This document shows, one piece after another, positions 1-7,989 of a stretch of DNA of 64,000 bases (its first letter is position 1; each line of letters opens with the position of its first letter). Source of the stretch: Prochlorococcus sp. AG-418-D13 (lineage in GTDB: Bacteria > Cyanobacteriota > Cyanobacteriia > PCC-6307 > Cyanobiaceae); contig QCLU01000005.1 in the NCBI GenBank assembly GCA_003214315.1, forward strand, positions 62,001 through 126,000. Direction: 5' to 3'. Under the pieces are notes generated by a model. The model was not told where the DNA came from. It searched no databases and saw only the letters and a list, made by a program, of their open reading frames with translations. Position numbers and translations under genes: made by a program.

Positions 1-775
1 TTTGGGTTGCCCAACTTTGTTTAGCTTCATCAGTTAAGACTGGGTTTTTAGATGTAATGTTAGAACTAATTGCAAAACCATTATCTGCAGTATATGCCCA
101 ACCAGCTCCTGGGCTTGTACTTGCACCATAACCTGCTGCATTACCTCCAAGAGTAAATGCCTTCAAAACTGGTTCATATATTGAAGGAGTTGTTGCATGC
201 ATATAATAATTTTCAATCATTGGACCGAAAGTTACTGTATGATTGCTATCTCCAATTGGAGTTGTGTACCAAAGTTTATCAACTTTTAGATTATCACCGT
301 TACCGTTTCCTGAACTTAGGTAAGTGTTATAAACAGATTTTGTCTTAGACCAAGAAGTGTGATTACCAGTCTTAATTCTTGTATAGAGATTATCGTCACC
401 AGTGAAACTAGTATTTAAGTTCATTGTATATGTATACATGAACTGTGTTTGACCGGTGTAAGTGTCGTCATCTGTGTCAACACTACCTACATCGAAAATT
501 GCTTTACCGTCTAAAACTGTCGTATCGGAAAAGCCACCAGCTTCAAATTCATTTTGTTTGACCTCTAGGCCATCAACACGACCTTTAAGGATTGCAAGAT
601 CTTCACTAACTTCGTTAATGAATGTTTTACTGTCAAGTCTTGAAGATTGTTTATTGGTGCTACGAGAGTAGCTATTCATTTCTTCTAAGTTGACAACGTC
701 GGAAGCTTGAGCAGCAATTGGAGCTAGTAAGCTCACAGATGCTCCTGCTACCAACATTTGTTGGAAGAGTTTCAT
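1..775 (-). CDS. Outer-membrane porin, partial (3' end outside window)
   Basis: The reading frame begins with ATG at 773-775 and stays open to the left edge, so about 258 N-terminal residues are visible and the C-terminal barrel is missing. Residues 1-23 form a clear signal peptide ending in an Ala-x-Ala site (IAAQA). A short stretch beginning NLEEMNSY and a coiled-coil-like segment around residues 45-70 follow, as in the reduced SLH/linker region of picocyanobacterial Som-type porins. The rest is rich in Gly, Ser, Thr and aromatic residues with alternating beta-strand character. A GAGGT Shine-Dalgarno-like site lies just upstream on the minus strand (779-783). The likely role is passive uptake of small solutes through the outer membrane. 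The family call is good; substrate is unknown. Confidence 0.75.
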   Translation of the reverse strand, partial: MKLFQQMLVAGASVSLLAPIAAQASDVVNLEEMNSYSRSTNKQSSRLDSKTFINEVSEDLAILKGRVDGLEVKQNEFEAGGFSDTTVLDGKAIFDVGSVDTDDDTYTGQTQFMYTYTMNLNTSFTGDDNLYTRIKTGNHTSWSKTKSVYNTYLSSGNGNGDNLKVDKLWYTTPIGDSNHTVTFGPMIENYYMHATTPSIYEPVLKAFTLGGNAAGYGASTSPGAGWAYTADNGFAISSNITSKNPVLTDEAKQSWATQ

Positions 776-793
776 TTTACCTCACACTAAAAA

Positions 794-812
794 TACCCAA
801 TAAAAATGGGTA
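794..812. promoter_or_regulatory. Inverted repeat in the porin leader
   Basis: TACCCA (794-799) and TGGGTA (807-812) form a 6-bp inverted repeat with a 7-nt A/T spacer, only about 20 bp upstream of the porin start codon. A plausible minus-strand -10 element (GATACAGTATAG) lies just further upstream, around 815-830. The repeat could be an operator or a leader-mRNA hairpin. Function is inferred only from its position. Confidence 0.35.
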
Positions 813-915
813 ACTATACTGTATCGAGCGTAACAGAAAAGGAAAGTCAGATAAGTTTCATTTCTAAGTAACTTTTGATACAAACTATTTTTTTTTCTTG
901 TCCAAATTGTTTATA

Positions 916-1785
916 TTATTTAGCCATCAATGGAAAGTTTAGGGATTCTCTTTCAGCTAACCATGATGAGGCAACTTCTCTTGCTAATTTTCGAATCTTT
1001 TCAATATATTGTGCACGATCTGTCACCGAGATAACTCCCCTTGCATCAAGTAAATTAAAGGAATGACTACATTTCAGAACAAAATCAAGCGCGGGGTAAG
1101 TTAATTTCTTTTCTATTAAAGAAATTGCCTCGGCTTGATAAATTTCAAATAATTTTCTGAGATTATCGGGACTAGATTCAGTAAAATTATAAGAGCATTG
1201 ACTTTTTTCAAATTGAAGCCAAATATCGCTGTAGTTCAAATCTTTGTTCCAATTTAAGTCCCAGATACTTTCTTTATCCTGCAAAAACATTGCAATCCTC
1301 TCTAATCCATAAGTGATTTCAATTGGGATTGGATTACAATCTATTCCTCCGCATTGTTGGAAATAAGTAAATTGAGTAACTTCCATTCCGTCCAACCAAA
1401 CTTCCCAACCTACACCCCAGGCTCCAAGTGTTGGAGACTCCCAATTATCCTCCACAAATCTTATGTCATGATTTCTAGGCTTAATTCCAAGAGATTCTAG
1501 AGATGTCAAATATTTTTCCTGTATTCCTTCCGGTGAAGGTTTAATAATTACTTGATACTGAAAATAATGTTGCGCCCTATTTGGATTATCTCCAAAACGT
1601 CCATCTGTAGGTCTTCTACATGGCTCCGCATATGCCACACTCCAAGGTTCTGGTCCAATAGCCCTTAAAAAAGTATGCGGATTCATTGTTCCAGCACCTT
1701 TTTCGGTATCATATGGCTGCATAATCAAACAACCTTCTTCTGACCAAAAATTATTTAAATTTTGAATTATATCCTGAAAAAACAT
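916..1785 (-). CDS. glyQ: Glycyl-tRNA synthetase alpha subunit
   Basis: The 289-residue product matches the usual length of the alpha chain of the bacterial alpha2beta2 glycyl-tRNA synthetase. The N-terminus ([10 protein letters not shown], then GCLIMQPYD and [19 protein letters not shown]) is diagnostic, as are [14 protein letters not shown] and the catalytic-core segment [13 protein letters not shown]. The alpha subunit carries the class II catalytic core that activates glycine; the beta subunit (glyS) is not in this window, and the two genes are often unlinked in cyanobacteria. The gene starts with ATG. Confidence 0.97.
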   Translation of the reverse strand: MFFQDIIQNLNNFWSEEGCLIMQPYDTEKGAGTMNPHTFLRAIGPEPWSVAYAEPCRRPTDGRFGDNPNRAQHYFQYQVIIKPSPEGIQEKYLTSLESLGIKPRNHDIRFVEDNWESPTLGAWGVGWEVWLDGMEVTQFTYFQQCGGIDCNPIPIEITYGLERIAMFLQDKESIWDLNWNKDLNYSDIWLQFEKSQCSYNFTESSPDNLRKLFEIYQAEAISLIEKKLTYPALDFVLKCSHSFNLLDARGVISVTDRAQYIEKIRKLAREVASSWLAERESLNFPLMAK

Positions 1786-1940
1786 TTAATTAAAATAGTG
1801 GAAAAATTTAGATCAATGCCACTAGACATAATAACAAAGCTTTAAAGTAAAAAATATTTTAAAATCAAAGTTCTCAAAATATCATCCGAAAAAAAGCTTT
1901 CATAAAAATAGATCCTTGATAAAAACAAATGAGGAATTAA

Positions 1941-2369
1941 TTATGTAAAAAAATCTAATGGTAATGGTCCAAAAGTATTAGATTCTTTAGCACCTTCGTC
2001 ATACTGACATGTTATTAAAATTCCTTCTCCAAGACCATTTTCAGATCTGACAAAAACATTACTAGTTTTTTGATTAGCTTTTAAAAAAACACCTCCATAA
2101 GCATGAAGGGAACCTAGATTCCTAAATTTAATTGAGGAATATTTCTTCGAAATTGATTGCAATGCTTCAATAGCTTTATTATCACTTGGTGCCATTATGC
2201 CTATTGTTATCCAATCTGCATTAAAAATATTTGCTTCTAGTTCCTCCAAAAGTTTTTTTTCTTGACTATTACTTAATTGAGGTGCAGTTCTAAGGTTATC
2301 TAAATCGACTAATTTATTTATTTCCATTAGCTTTATATCTAAAAAATTCTTAACCAAATGTTCTTCCAT
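1941..2369 (-). CDS. DUF1824 family protein
   Basis: This is a soluble protein of about 142 residues with the segment ADWITIGIMAPS and the C-terminal GPLPLDFF typical of the cyanobacterial DUF1824 family, whose function is unknown. The frame stays open upstream to 2450, but that part only mirrors the MIF gene. I place the start at the ATG at 2369, which overlaps the end of the MIF gene by 20 bp; a later ATG at 2327 would give 128 residues. It is the last gene of a three-gene minus-strand run with the MIF homologue and the small ORF upstream, suggesting co-transcription. Confidence 0.75.
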   Translation of the reverse strand: MEEHLVKNFLDIKLMEINKLVDLDNLRTAPQLSNSQEKKLLEELEANIFNADWITIGIMAPSDNKAIEALQSISKKYSSIKFRNLGSLHAYGGVFLKANQKTSNVFVRSENGLGEGILITCQYDEGAKESNTFGPLPLDFFT

Positions 2370-2682
2370 TCCAAGCCCACAATGAAGCTGGCACACCCTC
2401 AAAAGAAATATAAATCCTATCTTTTGGGATCCCCATTTTATCATATACAAAATCTGATATTGGCTTTGCCATTTCTGAAGGATTTAGAGAACCTATTGAT
2501 TTTATTTCTAAAAAGCAGGAAGGTGTCTTATCATCAAAATACATTTGGCAATTATCATCTATTTTCGCCATAACAAAACTTCTTGATTTGTTAGTTAATG
2601 ATGAAATAAGAATTGAAATTTCTTCGAGTAATTTACCTTTATCATTTACTTGTGCTGAAGTCGAAACATTAATATAAGGCAT
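2350..2682 (-). CDS. MIF-like tautomerase
   Basis: The 110-residue product is a macrophage migration inhibitory factor homologue of normal family length. Pro2, which becomes the N-terminal catalytic base after Met removal, is present (MPYINV), and the C-terminal AWNGRTFG is the family's typical ending. The Cys-x-x-Cys redox motif of animal MIF is not visible, so only tautomerase activity is predicted. MIF homologues are known from Prochlorococcus. The natural substrate is unknown. The start codon lies 2 bp after the stop of the small upstream gene, so the two are almost certainly on one transcript. Confidence 0.93.
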   Translation of the reverse strand: MPYINVSTSAQVNDKGKLLEEISILISSLTNKSRSFVMAKIDDNCQMYFDDKTPSCFLEIKSIGSLNPSEMAKPISDFVYDKMGIPKDRIYISFEGVPASLWAWNGRTFG

Positions 2683-2684
2683 CT

Positions 2685-2855
2685 CTATGCAGCAAGATAA
2701 TCTTTCTTAGAATCATTTTCTAGATAAACAGTTTTATTTTTTAATTTTCTTTTTGATGAAAGATATGCCATATCGTATGAACTTATTCCGTTTTTATAAG
2801 GATTGAAAAGAGCATTTTTAGACCTGTTTTTTTTGCTCCTCTTGAACTCAATCAT
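2685..2855 (-). CDS. Small basic protein, 56 residues
   Basis: An ATG at 2853-2855 opens a 56-codon frame that ends with TAG at 2685-2687. The product begins MIEFKRSKKNRSKNALFNPY and is rich in Lys, Ser and Asn, with no membrane segment. The frame fits exactly between the upstream non-coding spacer and the MIF start, leaving a 2-bp gap, as expected for the first gene of an operon. No known domain is recognised. The main doubt is its small size. Confidence 0.55.
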   Translation of the reverse strand: MIEFKRSKKNRSKNALFNPYKNGISSYDMAYLSSKRKLKNKTVYLENDSKKDYLAA

Positions 2856-3007
2856 AATTATTAAATCATTAATTAATAATTTAACTTTTTTTGAATATAT
2901 GTCTAGTTTTTTTGAGAATTTTTAATTTATTAAATGAAAAAAATTCAGCATACACAATTAGAATTTCTTTTTACTAGATTTGAAATGTAGAATCTAAATT
3001 AATTGTT

Positions 3008-3646
3008 TTGGAAGTTTTAAATAATTATCAAAGGAAAAAACTTGATGAAAGTAATGATGAAGAATTTTATTCTGATCCAAAATTTGTTTATCATCTAGAT
3101 GCAAACTTCAGGCAAAATCTATCAGATTTATATGAAAGAGAAATTGATAATTATTCAACCGTCCTTGATTTAATGTCCAGTTGGGATAGTTATTTACCTA
3201 AAGGGAAAAAATATAAAAAAGTTATTGGACATGGTTTAAACAAACAAGAACTTGAAAAAAACAAAATTTTTAATTCTTTCTGGATACAAAATTTTAATTT
3301 AAGTCAACAAATTCCGCTAGATAAAGAAAGCGTTGATTATTGCTTGATGGTAGCCGCATGGCAATATTTACAATATCCAGAGAATTTAACAAAAGAAATT
3401 GCAAGAATATTGAGTAGAAATGGCAAAGTTATTATTGCTTTTTCAAACAGAGCATTTTGGCATAAAGCTCCTAACATATGGACTTCATCTACTGAATTAG
3501 AGAGGATTAAATATGTAAGAAAAGTATTAATATCAAACGGATTTAATGAGCCAAAAATTATAAAAAAGTTTACTGAACCAGCACTCAATATCTTTAATTT
3601 TTTAAATAAAGACCCATTTTATTGTTTAATAGCTACCAAAGAGTAA
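3008..3646 (+). CDS. SAM-dependent methyltransferase-like protein (type 11)
   Basis: The 212-residue product has a degenerate class I methyltransferase fold. YSTVLDLMSSWDSYLP (around residue 50) is motif I, the SVDYCLMVAAWQYL segment around residue 110 matches the post-motif acidic/hydrophobic strand, and EIARILSRNGKVIIAFSNR corresponds to the late strand typical of Methyltransf_11. The glycine-rich SAM loop is poorly preserved (DLMSSW in place of DxGxGxG), so cofactor binding is not certain. The start chosen is TTG at 3008, as no ATG precedes the conserved part. Substrate is unknown. Confidence 0.65.
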   Translation: MEVLNNYQRKKLDESNDEEFYSDPKFVYHLDANFRQNLSDLYEREIDNYSTVLDLMSSWDSYLPKGKKYKKVIGHGLNKQELEKNKIFNSFWIQNFNLSQQIPLDKESVDYCLMVAAWQYLQYPENLTKEIARILSRNGKVIIAFSNRAFWHKAPNIWTSSTELERIKYVRKVLISNGFNEPKIIKKFTEPALNIFNFLNKDPFYCLIATKE

Positions 3647-3677
3647 ATTTTTAATTGCATTGCATTAAACAACAACT

Positions 3678-3708
3678 CTATGAAAAAGTTATCAACTATT
3701 TTTCATAG
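3678..3708. repeat. Perfect 10-bp inverted repeat (hairpin)
   Basis: CTATGAAAAA at 3678-3687 is exactly complementary to TTTTTCATAG at 3699-3708, with an 11-nt loop. It lies in the spacer between two plus-strand genes, about 30 bp after the methyltransferase stop. It could be a weak terminator (the downstream stretch is T/A rich but not a pure T-run), an mRNA-stabilising hairpin or an operator for the next gene. Confidence 0.5.
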
Positions 3709-3755
3709 CCATACTTTTAAATTTTTACTAATATTGGGTAGTTAAAATTAATCAT

Positions 3756-4001
3756 ATGGGTTCTAAAAGAGAAAAATATCCTGAAAAATGTCCTTGGGAT
3801 CTTGGCCCTAATCAACATTTAGCAAAAGAAGAGAACTGGACTTTAAGATTAGGAGAAGCAAATGTATGCTTTAGCAAAAATAAATTAGATAATAATTATT
3901 TTCATGTAATTAGTAATGAAAATGAAGAGCAAATTCTAGCTTTTAGAGCAAGACTCCTATATCAAAAACTACTTGATAAAGGATTTAGATTGGTCGAATA
4001 A
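3756..4001 (+). CDS. Conserved small protein, 81 residues, unknown function
   Basis: This is a soluble acidic/basic mixed protein starting MGSKREKYPEKCPWDLGPNQ and ending with a helix rich in Arg and Leu (AFRARLLYQKLLDKGF). No recognised domain, signal peptide or membrane segment was found. The stop lies 5 bp from the converging stop of the DUF3386 gene. The non-repetitive composition and clean fit between neighbours support a real gene; I cannot assign a role. Confidence 0.65.
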   Translation: MGSKREKYPEKCPWDLGPNQHLAKEENWTLRLGEANVCFSKNKLDNNYFHVISNENEEQILAFRARLLYQKLLDKGFRLVE

Positions 4002-4006
4002 AAAAC

Positions 4007-4660
4007 CTAATTTAATAAGCATAGATCCTCGAAAACAAACTTTTGTGTTTCTTCTTGTTGATTTAGGTTTAAGTATTTTATTGTCCTCGAATTTAATATC
4101 CAATAATCGTCTTTACCCATATTTAGAAATTCATCCTCGTATTCCAATTTTTGAGAATTTGTCTCAAGTGTATCAGGATCAATTTGTTGACTACTGTATT
4201 TTTTACTAAGGGAACCTTTTCCTGTATCTAAAAATTGTTCTACAAAAATTTCTATTATAGTTCCATGAATTTTTCTGTAGACCATATTAATACAGTTATT
4301 TTTAACTCTATATTTATCTCCTTGATTCTTACCTGAAACACTTATTTCAACCCCACTTTCAGAATTTTTAAGTAAATTAAAATTATTTTCTGAGTGCACT
4401 GATTCAAATTCTCTCTTTACCCTATGTATACACACTTCAAATAACTGTGAGGCAATACTTTTAACAACTTTCTCATCTTCTACATTTTGAATATTTGGTT
4501 TAAAATCTTTACCTAAAACAAAGTCACCTTTATAAAGGTTATCATTAGTAAAAAAAATACATTTACCTTTGTAACCATGAAAATCATTTTTCCAAGTGTA
4601 ACGATTTTCATAAGCCTTTTTGAAAATCTCCTTACAATTAATTTCTTGTAGATTATCCAT
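4007..4660 (-). CDS. DUF3386 family protein
   Basis: The 217-residue product opens with a segment (IFKKAYENRYTWKNDFHGYK) that I recognise as the start of the cyanobacterial DUF3386 family. The middle contains charged beta-rich segments and there is no signal peptide or membrane segment. The function of the family is not known. It converges on the preceding small gene and is separated from the pcb gene upstream by a terminator hairpin, so it is probably transcribed alone. Confidence 0.7.
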   Translation of the reverse strand: MDNLQEINCKEIFKKAYENRYTWKNDFHGYKGKCIFFTNDNLYKGDFVLGKDFKPNIQNVEDEKVVKSIASQLFEVCIHRVKREFESVHSENNFNLLKNSESGVEISVSGKNQGDKYRVKNNCINMVYRKIHGTIIEIFVEQFLDTGKGSLSKKYSSQQIDPDTLETNSQKLEYEDEFLNMGKDDYWILNSRTIKYLNLNQQEETQKFVFEDLCLLN

Positions 4661-4693
4661 TAATCTTATGAATACGTGAAATAATTCTACAAA

Positions 4694-4726
4694 AAAAAAC
4701 CTCCCTGTTATGAGGAGAGGTTTTTT
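4694..4726 (-). terminator. Rho-independent terminator after pcb
   Basis: AAAAAACCTC (4694-4703) pairs with GAGGTTTTTT (4717-4726). Read on the minus strand the right arm comes first and the hairpin ends in a long T-run (the A-run 4691-4699), directly downstream of the pcb stop codon. This is the expected layout of a minus-strand intrinsic terminator for the pcb gene. Confidence 0.8.
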
Positions 4727-4737
4727 ATTTGATTAAA

Positions 4738-5796
4738 CTAGTTTTGAGTAATTTTTGTATTTTCAATATTGTCAAAAGCTTGCCCAATTTTCTTAAAGTC
4801 AAATCCCATTGCTCTTAATGCGTGCCAAAGATGACCTTGTAAGAAAAAGAAACCCAAATAAAAATGAGTATTAGCAAGCCAAGCTCTTGAACTATACGCT
4901 CCTGAACCTAAATCTACTGTATCAGTAAAATAAGGAGCGAATTCAAATTGAAGCTTTAAGGGTTCTCCATATAGATCAACTGGATATATGGTTGTATTTG
5001 AAGCACACCAAAAAGCGGCAACAAAAGCCATATAAGAGACACCAACAACTGAGTATGACAAAATTGCCTCAGCGCCAAGTAATCCTTTTCCTTTGAATTC
5101 TGTATATTCTCCAAATTGTTTAGTACAAATATGGAAAACACCTCCAATTATTTCTAGGAAAGCTAGGAAAGCATGTCCTCCCATAACATCTTCAAGACTA
5201 TCTATTTTTAAAAAATCAAATTGATGATTCCAGATAGCAGCAATATCTAAATTGTAAATAACTTGTCTTGTAGATCCTATTGCTGGGTCGTAAATTCCAT
5301 GAATGCGAGCCCATTCTACGAACATAATCGCTCCAAGCCCAAGAAAGATTAGATGATGACCAAGAATAAAAGTTAATTTATCTGGGTCATCCCATTCGAA
5401 ATCAAATTTTTGTGGCTTACTATTTTTTGGGTAGTCTCCAAGATCACCTGCAAATTTGTTGGAATGTAATAATCCCCCAGCACCTAATACTGCTGAAAAA
5501 ATTAGATGTAATGTGCAAATTACAACAATTCCATATGGTTCTGTAATAACACCATTTTCAACGCCACCAATTCCAATACCGGCTAGGTGAGGCAAAACAA
5601 TTGCTTTCTGTGCACCCATTGGAATACTAGCGTCATAACGGGCCAATTCAAATAATCCAAAAGCTCCTGCCCAGAACATCATTAGACCTGCATGGGCAGC
5701 ATGAGCAGCTATGAATTTACCTGAACGGCCAACAACACCAGAATTCCCTGCGTACCAGTCATAGGTGACATCAGATTTTCCGTAAGTTTGTAACAC
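4738..5796 (-). CDS. pcb: Chlorophyll a/b-binding light-harvesting protein Pcb (CP43/IsiA family)
   Basis: The 352-residue protein has the six-helix CP43/IsiA layout used by Pcb antennae, which bind divinyl chlorophylls around photosystems in the thylakoid. The N-terminus (YDWYAGNSGVVGRSGKFIAA) and the histidines in AAHAAHAGL, ICTLHLIF, GHHLIF, GGHAFL and QGHLWHA are the expected chlorophyll ligands. The large lumenal loop of true CP43 is absent, as in Pcb/IsiA. The start codon is GTG at 5796. The gene follows a flavodoxin gene on the same strand, 143 bp apart, like the isiA/isiB iron-stress pair of other cyanobacteria, so iron control is plausible. Which Pcb paralogue this is cannot be settled from one window. 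Confidence 0.93.
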   Translation of the reverse strand: MLQTYGKSDVTYDWYAGNSGVVGRSGKFIAAHAAHAGLMMFWAGAFGLFELARYDASIPMGAQKAIVLPHLAGIGIGGVENGVITEPYGIVVICTLHLIFSAVLGAGGLLHSNKFAGDLGDYPKNSKPQKFDFEWDDPDKLTFILGHHLIFLGLGAIMFVEWARIHGIYDPAIGSTRQVIYNLDIAAIWNHQFDFLKIDSLEDVMGGHAFLAFLEIIGGVFHICTKQFGEYTEFKGKGLLGAEAILSYSVVGVSYMAFVAAFWCASNTTIYPVDLYGEPLKLQFEFAPYFTDTVDLGSGAYSSRAWLANTHFYLGFFFLQGHLWHALRAMGFDFKKIGQAFDNIENTKITQN

Positions 5797-5939
5797 TTGA
5801 TTTAAGTAAACAGCAAATTGAGCATATTGCTTATCGCTATTGTTTTTACATGTTCTTTACAGATTTAATTACTTATGTAAAAAAAACATATTATGAAAGA
5901 ACAAATGTTACAAACTAGGGAAGTAATATTTGAGAAAGC

Positions 5940-6464
5940 TTACGCCAATGAAGGGATTTCACCCTTAAGCTGAGAAGCCCATGTTTCAAGACGCGAATCG
6001 GTCAAATCAGATTCACTATCCTCATCAAGAGGTAATCCACAAAAGCTTTCTCCTATGACACTTTTAGACTCATCAAATGTATAAGAAGATTTATCTACAT
6101 ATCCGACCATTTCGGCACCTGCTTTTGTGAAGTAGCTATGAAGTTCTTCCATTGCATCACAATAATTTTCTGTATATGTAGAAGAATCTCCTAAACCAAA
6201 AATTGCAACTTTTTTTCCTGATAAACTTAGTTCCCCAATATCCTCTAAGATTGAGTCCCATGCAGTTCCAGATCTTTCTTCATCGGCACCAGTATTCCAA
6301 GTAGGTATCCCGCAGATAATTCCATCAAGACCTTCAAATTCTGAAAGATCATCCACATCAGATACATCTTTAGGTGCTTCTGCTGAAGAGATAAAGTTGT
6401 GAAGACGATCAGCTACGTCTTCAGTTTTTCCAGTTGTAGTTGCGTAATAAATTCCTACAGTCAT
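5940..6464 (-). CDS. isiB: Flavodoxin (iron-stress electron carrier)
   Basis: The 174-residue long-chain flavodoxin replaces ferredoxin as a soluble electron carrier from photosystem I when iron is scarce. The FMN phosphate loop is seen as TTTGKTED (residues 9-16), the 60s-loop tryptophan in IPTWNTGADEE, and the 90s loop in FGLGDSSTYTENYCDAM. The gene is divergent from the peroxiredoxin-like gene across a 140-bp spacer and lies just upstream of pcb. I looked for a Fur box in the spacer but saw no convincing match. Confidence 0.96.
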   Translation of the reverse strand: MTVGIYYATTTGKTEDVADRLHNFISSAEAPKDVSDVDDLSEFEGLDGIICGIPTWNTGADEERSGTAWDSILEDIGELSLSGKKVAIFGLGDSSTYTENYCDAMEELHSYFTKAGAEMVGYVDKSSYTFDESKSVIGESFCGLPLDEDSESDLTDSRLETWASQLKGEIPSLA

Positions 6465-6604
6465 AACTTCAAATTGTTTACATTAAAATAATAAAATCTA
6501 AAAACGTTAAATTAATTTCTTTAAAAACTTTTTCACGTAAAATTTTATACTAATCAAAGTAAGAAAAATTTTTTGAGAATAATTTATAAAAAATTCAAAC
6601 CATC

Positions 6605-7339
6605 GTGACTGACAAATTTCAAAATGATATAAAAAATCTTATTGAAGAATTCAACTTTAATGGGTATAAAAAATTTAAATTAATTGTTTTATTTGGTTTA
6701 TTGGGAGATTTTGATAGCTTTGAATATGCAATAAATTTGAAAAGTTTTATCGATAAAAATCAAGATAAAAATTTAGATATTTTTGCAATTGCTATTGGGA
6801 ACCAAAATGGGAAAGAAAAATTCTGTAAATTCACAGGCTTTCAGAAAGAAAATTTAATAGTTGTTTCTGATAATCAAATTCATAATAATCTAAAAGTCTC
6901 AAGAGGATTAGATATTGGATTAGGAGGTTGGATCAATATGCTTTTGATGTTATCAGGGATAAATTCTTTTAAAACAATTAAAGAAGTTATTAGAGGTTAT
7001 ACCGGCGACCGAAAAGCAAAGAAAATCTATTCAGAATTTGACAAAATTAATATTTTAAACTTTTTAAAATTTTCAGGTAATTCTTTTAAAAAGGTTTTCG
7101 GGGATGGATATTTGAGACCATTTGAATTAGCAACATTTAGATTAAATAATATGAATGAAATAATTCAAAATTGGAGTGATTATATTCTTAATGAAGAATA
7201 CCTTCCTCAAAGAGGGGCTTCTTTTCTATTAAATAATAAAAATCAAATTATTTATAAATTTTTTTCAAACGATGTACTTGGATATTCATCAAACATGAGG
7301 GATCCCTTAGGATTTTTGACTGATTTAATTAAAGAATAG
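6605..7339 (+). CDS. AhpC/TSA-like (peroxiredoxin-like) protein
   Basis: The 244-residue product resembles the AhpC-TSA_2/PRXL2 branch of the thioredoxin fold: a central DIFAIAIGNQNGKEKFCKFTGF segment and the C-terminal PQRGASFLLNNKNQIIYKFF, which is the characteristic late beta hairpin. No Cys-x-x-Cys pair is present and the single Cys near residue 75 is not in the classic position, so peroxidase activity is uncertain. It starts with GTG at 6605 and is transcribed away from flavodoxin; the shared spacer could hold a common stress promoter. Confidence 0.65.
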   Translation: MTDKFQNDIKNLIEEFNFNGYKKFKLIVLFGLLGDFDSFEYAINLKSFIDKNQDKNLDIFAIAIGNQNGKEKFCKFTGFQKENLIVVSDNQIHNNLKVSRGLDIGLGGWINMLLMLSGINSFKTIKEVIRGYTGDRKAKKIYSEFDKINILNFLKFSGNSFKKVFGDGYLRPFELATFRLNNMNEIIQNWSDYILNEEYLPQRGASFLLNNKNQIIYKFFSNDVLGYSSNMRDPLGFLTDLIKE

Positions 7340-7355
7340 TTTTTAAAATATTTTT

Positions 7356-7613
7356 ATGAATGTAGATATATTTGGATATTTTGCAGCGATTTTAACAACA
7401 GCAGCATTTCTACCTCAATTGATAAAAACTTTAAAAACAAAAAAGGCGGATGATGTTTCTTTGACAACATTAATAATGTTTATTATTGGTGTTTTGTCTT
7501 GGATTATTTACGGTTATAAGATTTCTTCTACACCAATATTGATAGCAAATTTAATTACCGTGATCTTAAATTTATTGATATTAATCTCTAAAATATATTT
7601 TTCAAAAAACTAA
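7356..7613 (+). CDS. SemiSWEET-type small sugar transporter
   Basis: This 85-residue protein has three predicted membrane helices (about 4-21, 38-54, 62-80) and the PQ-loop motif LPQLIKTLKTKKADDVS, matching the bacterial SemiSWEET (MtN3/saliva) family, which works as a dimer to move sugars by facilitated diffusion. Length is normal for the family. It follows the peroxiredoxin-like gene by 16 bp and is probably on the same transcript. Substrate is not known. Confidence 0.88.
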   Translation: MNVDIFGYFAAILTTAAFLPQLIKTLKTKKADDVSLTTLIMFIIGVLSWIIYGYKISSTPILIANLITVILNLLILISKIYFSKN

Positions 7614-7664
7614 AATGAGTAAAATTTTTTTAAAAGTAATAAACTTATATTTATTACTTAAATA

Positions 7665-7919
7665 TTGATTAAGATAGAAAAAAATTTACTGATCTTGAAA
7701 ACTTCAAAATGCTGGGTTTGGTTTAAGGGAAGCCTTAACAATGGTGGATATTGGAAAGAAGGTTTTACATGTACTTTTGATGAGAACCCAGGAGTTTTAA
7801 TAGAAAGTCCTGCTTACGTAACTTGTCGGGTTCCTACATGGAGAGTTTTGACTAAAGAACCAGAAGATTTATATAAATCACCTCTAATTCCTGACAAAGC
7901 AATCTGGAAAATAATTTAA
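7665..7919 (+). CDS. Conserved small protein, 84 residues, unknown function
   Basis: The product is rich in aromatic residues and Pro, with segments SKCWVWFKGSLNNGGYW and SPAYVTCRVPTWRVLTKEP, and looks like a compact beta-rich soluble domain. I do not recognise a family. The only start available upstream of the conserved-looking part is TTG at 7665; the exact N-terminus is therefore uncertain. Confidence 0.55.
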   Translation: MIKIEKNLLILKTSKCWVWFKGSLNNGGYWKEGFTCTFDENPGVLIESPAYVTCRVPTWRVLTKEPEDLYKSPLIPDKAIWKII

Positions 7920-7989
7920 ATTCTCAATTAACAATAAAAAACTTTTTGACTGCACTACGGCGAGTTAATATTGCTTTAATAAATATTTA

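Noticed and set aside
2370-2450. Upstream extension of the DUF1824 gene to a 169-residue frame
   Set aside because: This part merely mirrors the MIF gene in another frame on the same strand; the family match begins later, so the start was placed at 2369.
6465-6604. Fur box between flavodoxin and the peroxiredoxin-like gene
   Set aside because: Expected from biology, but no run resembling the GATAATGATAATCATTATC consensus could be found by eye; the DNA is simply AT-rich.
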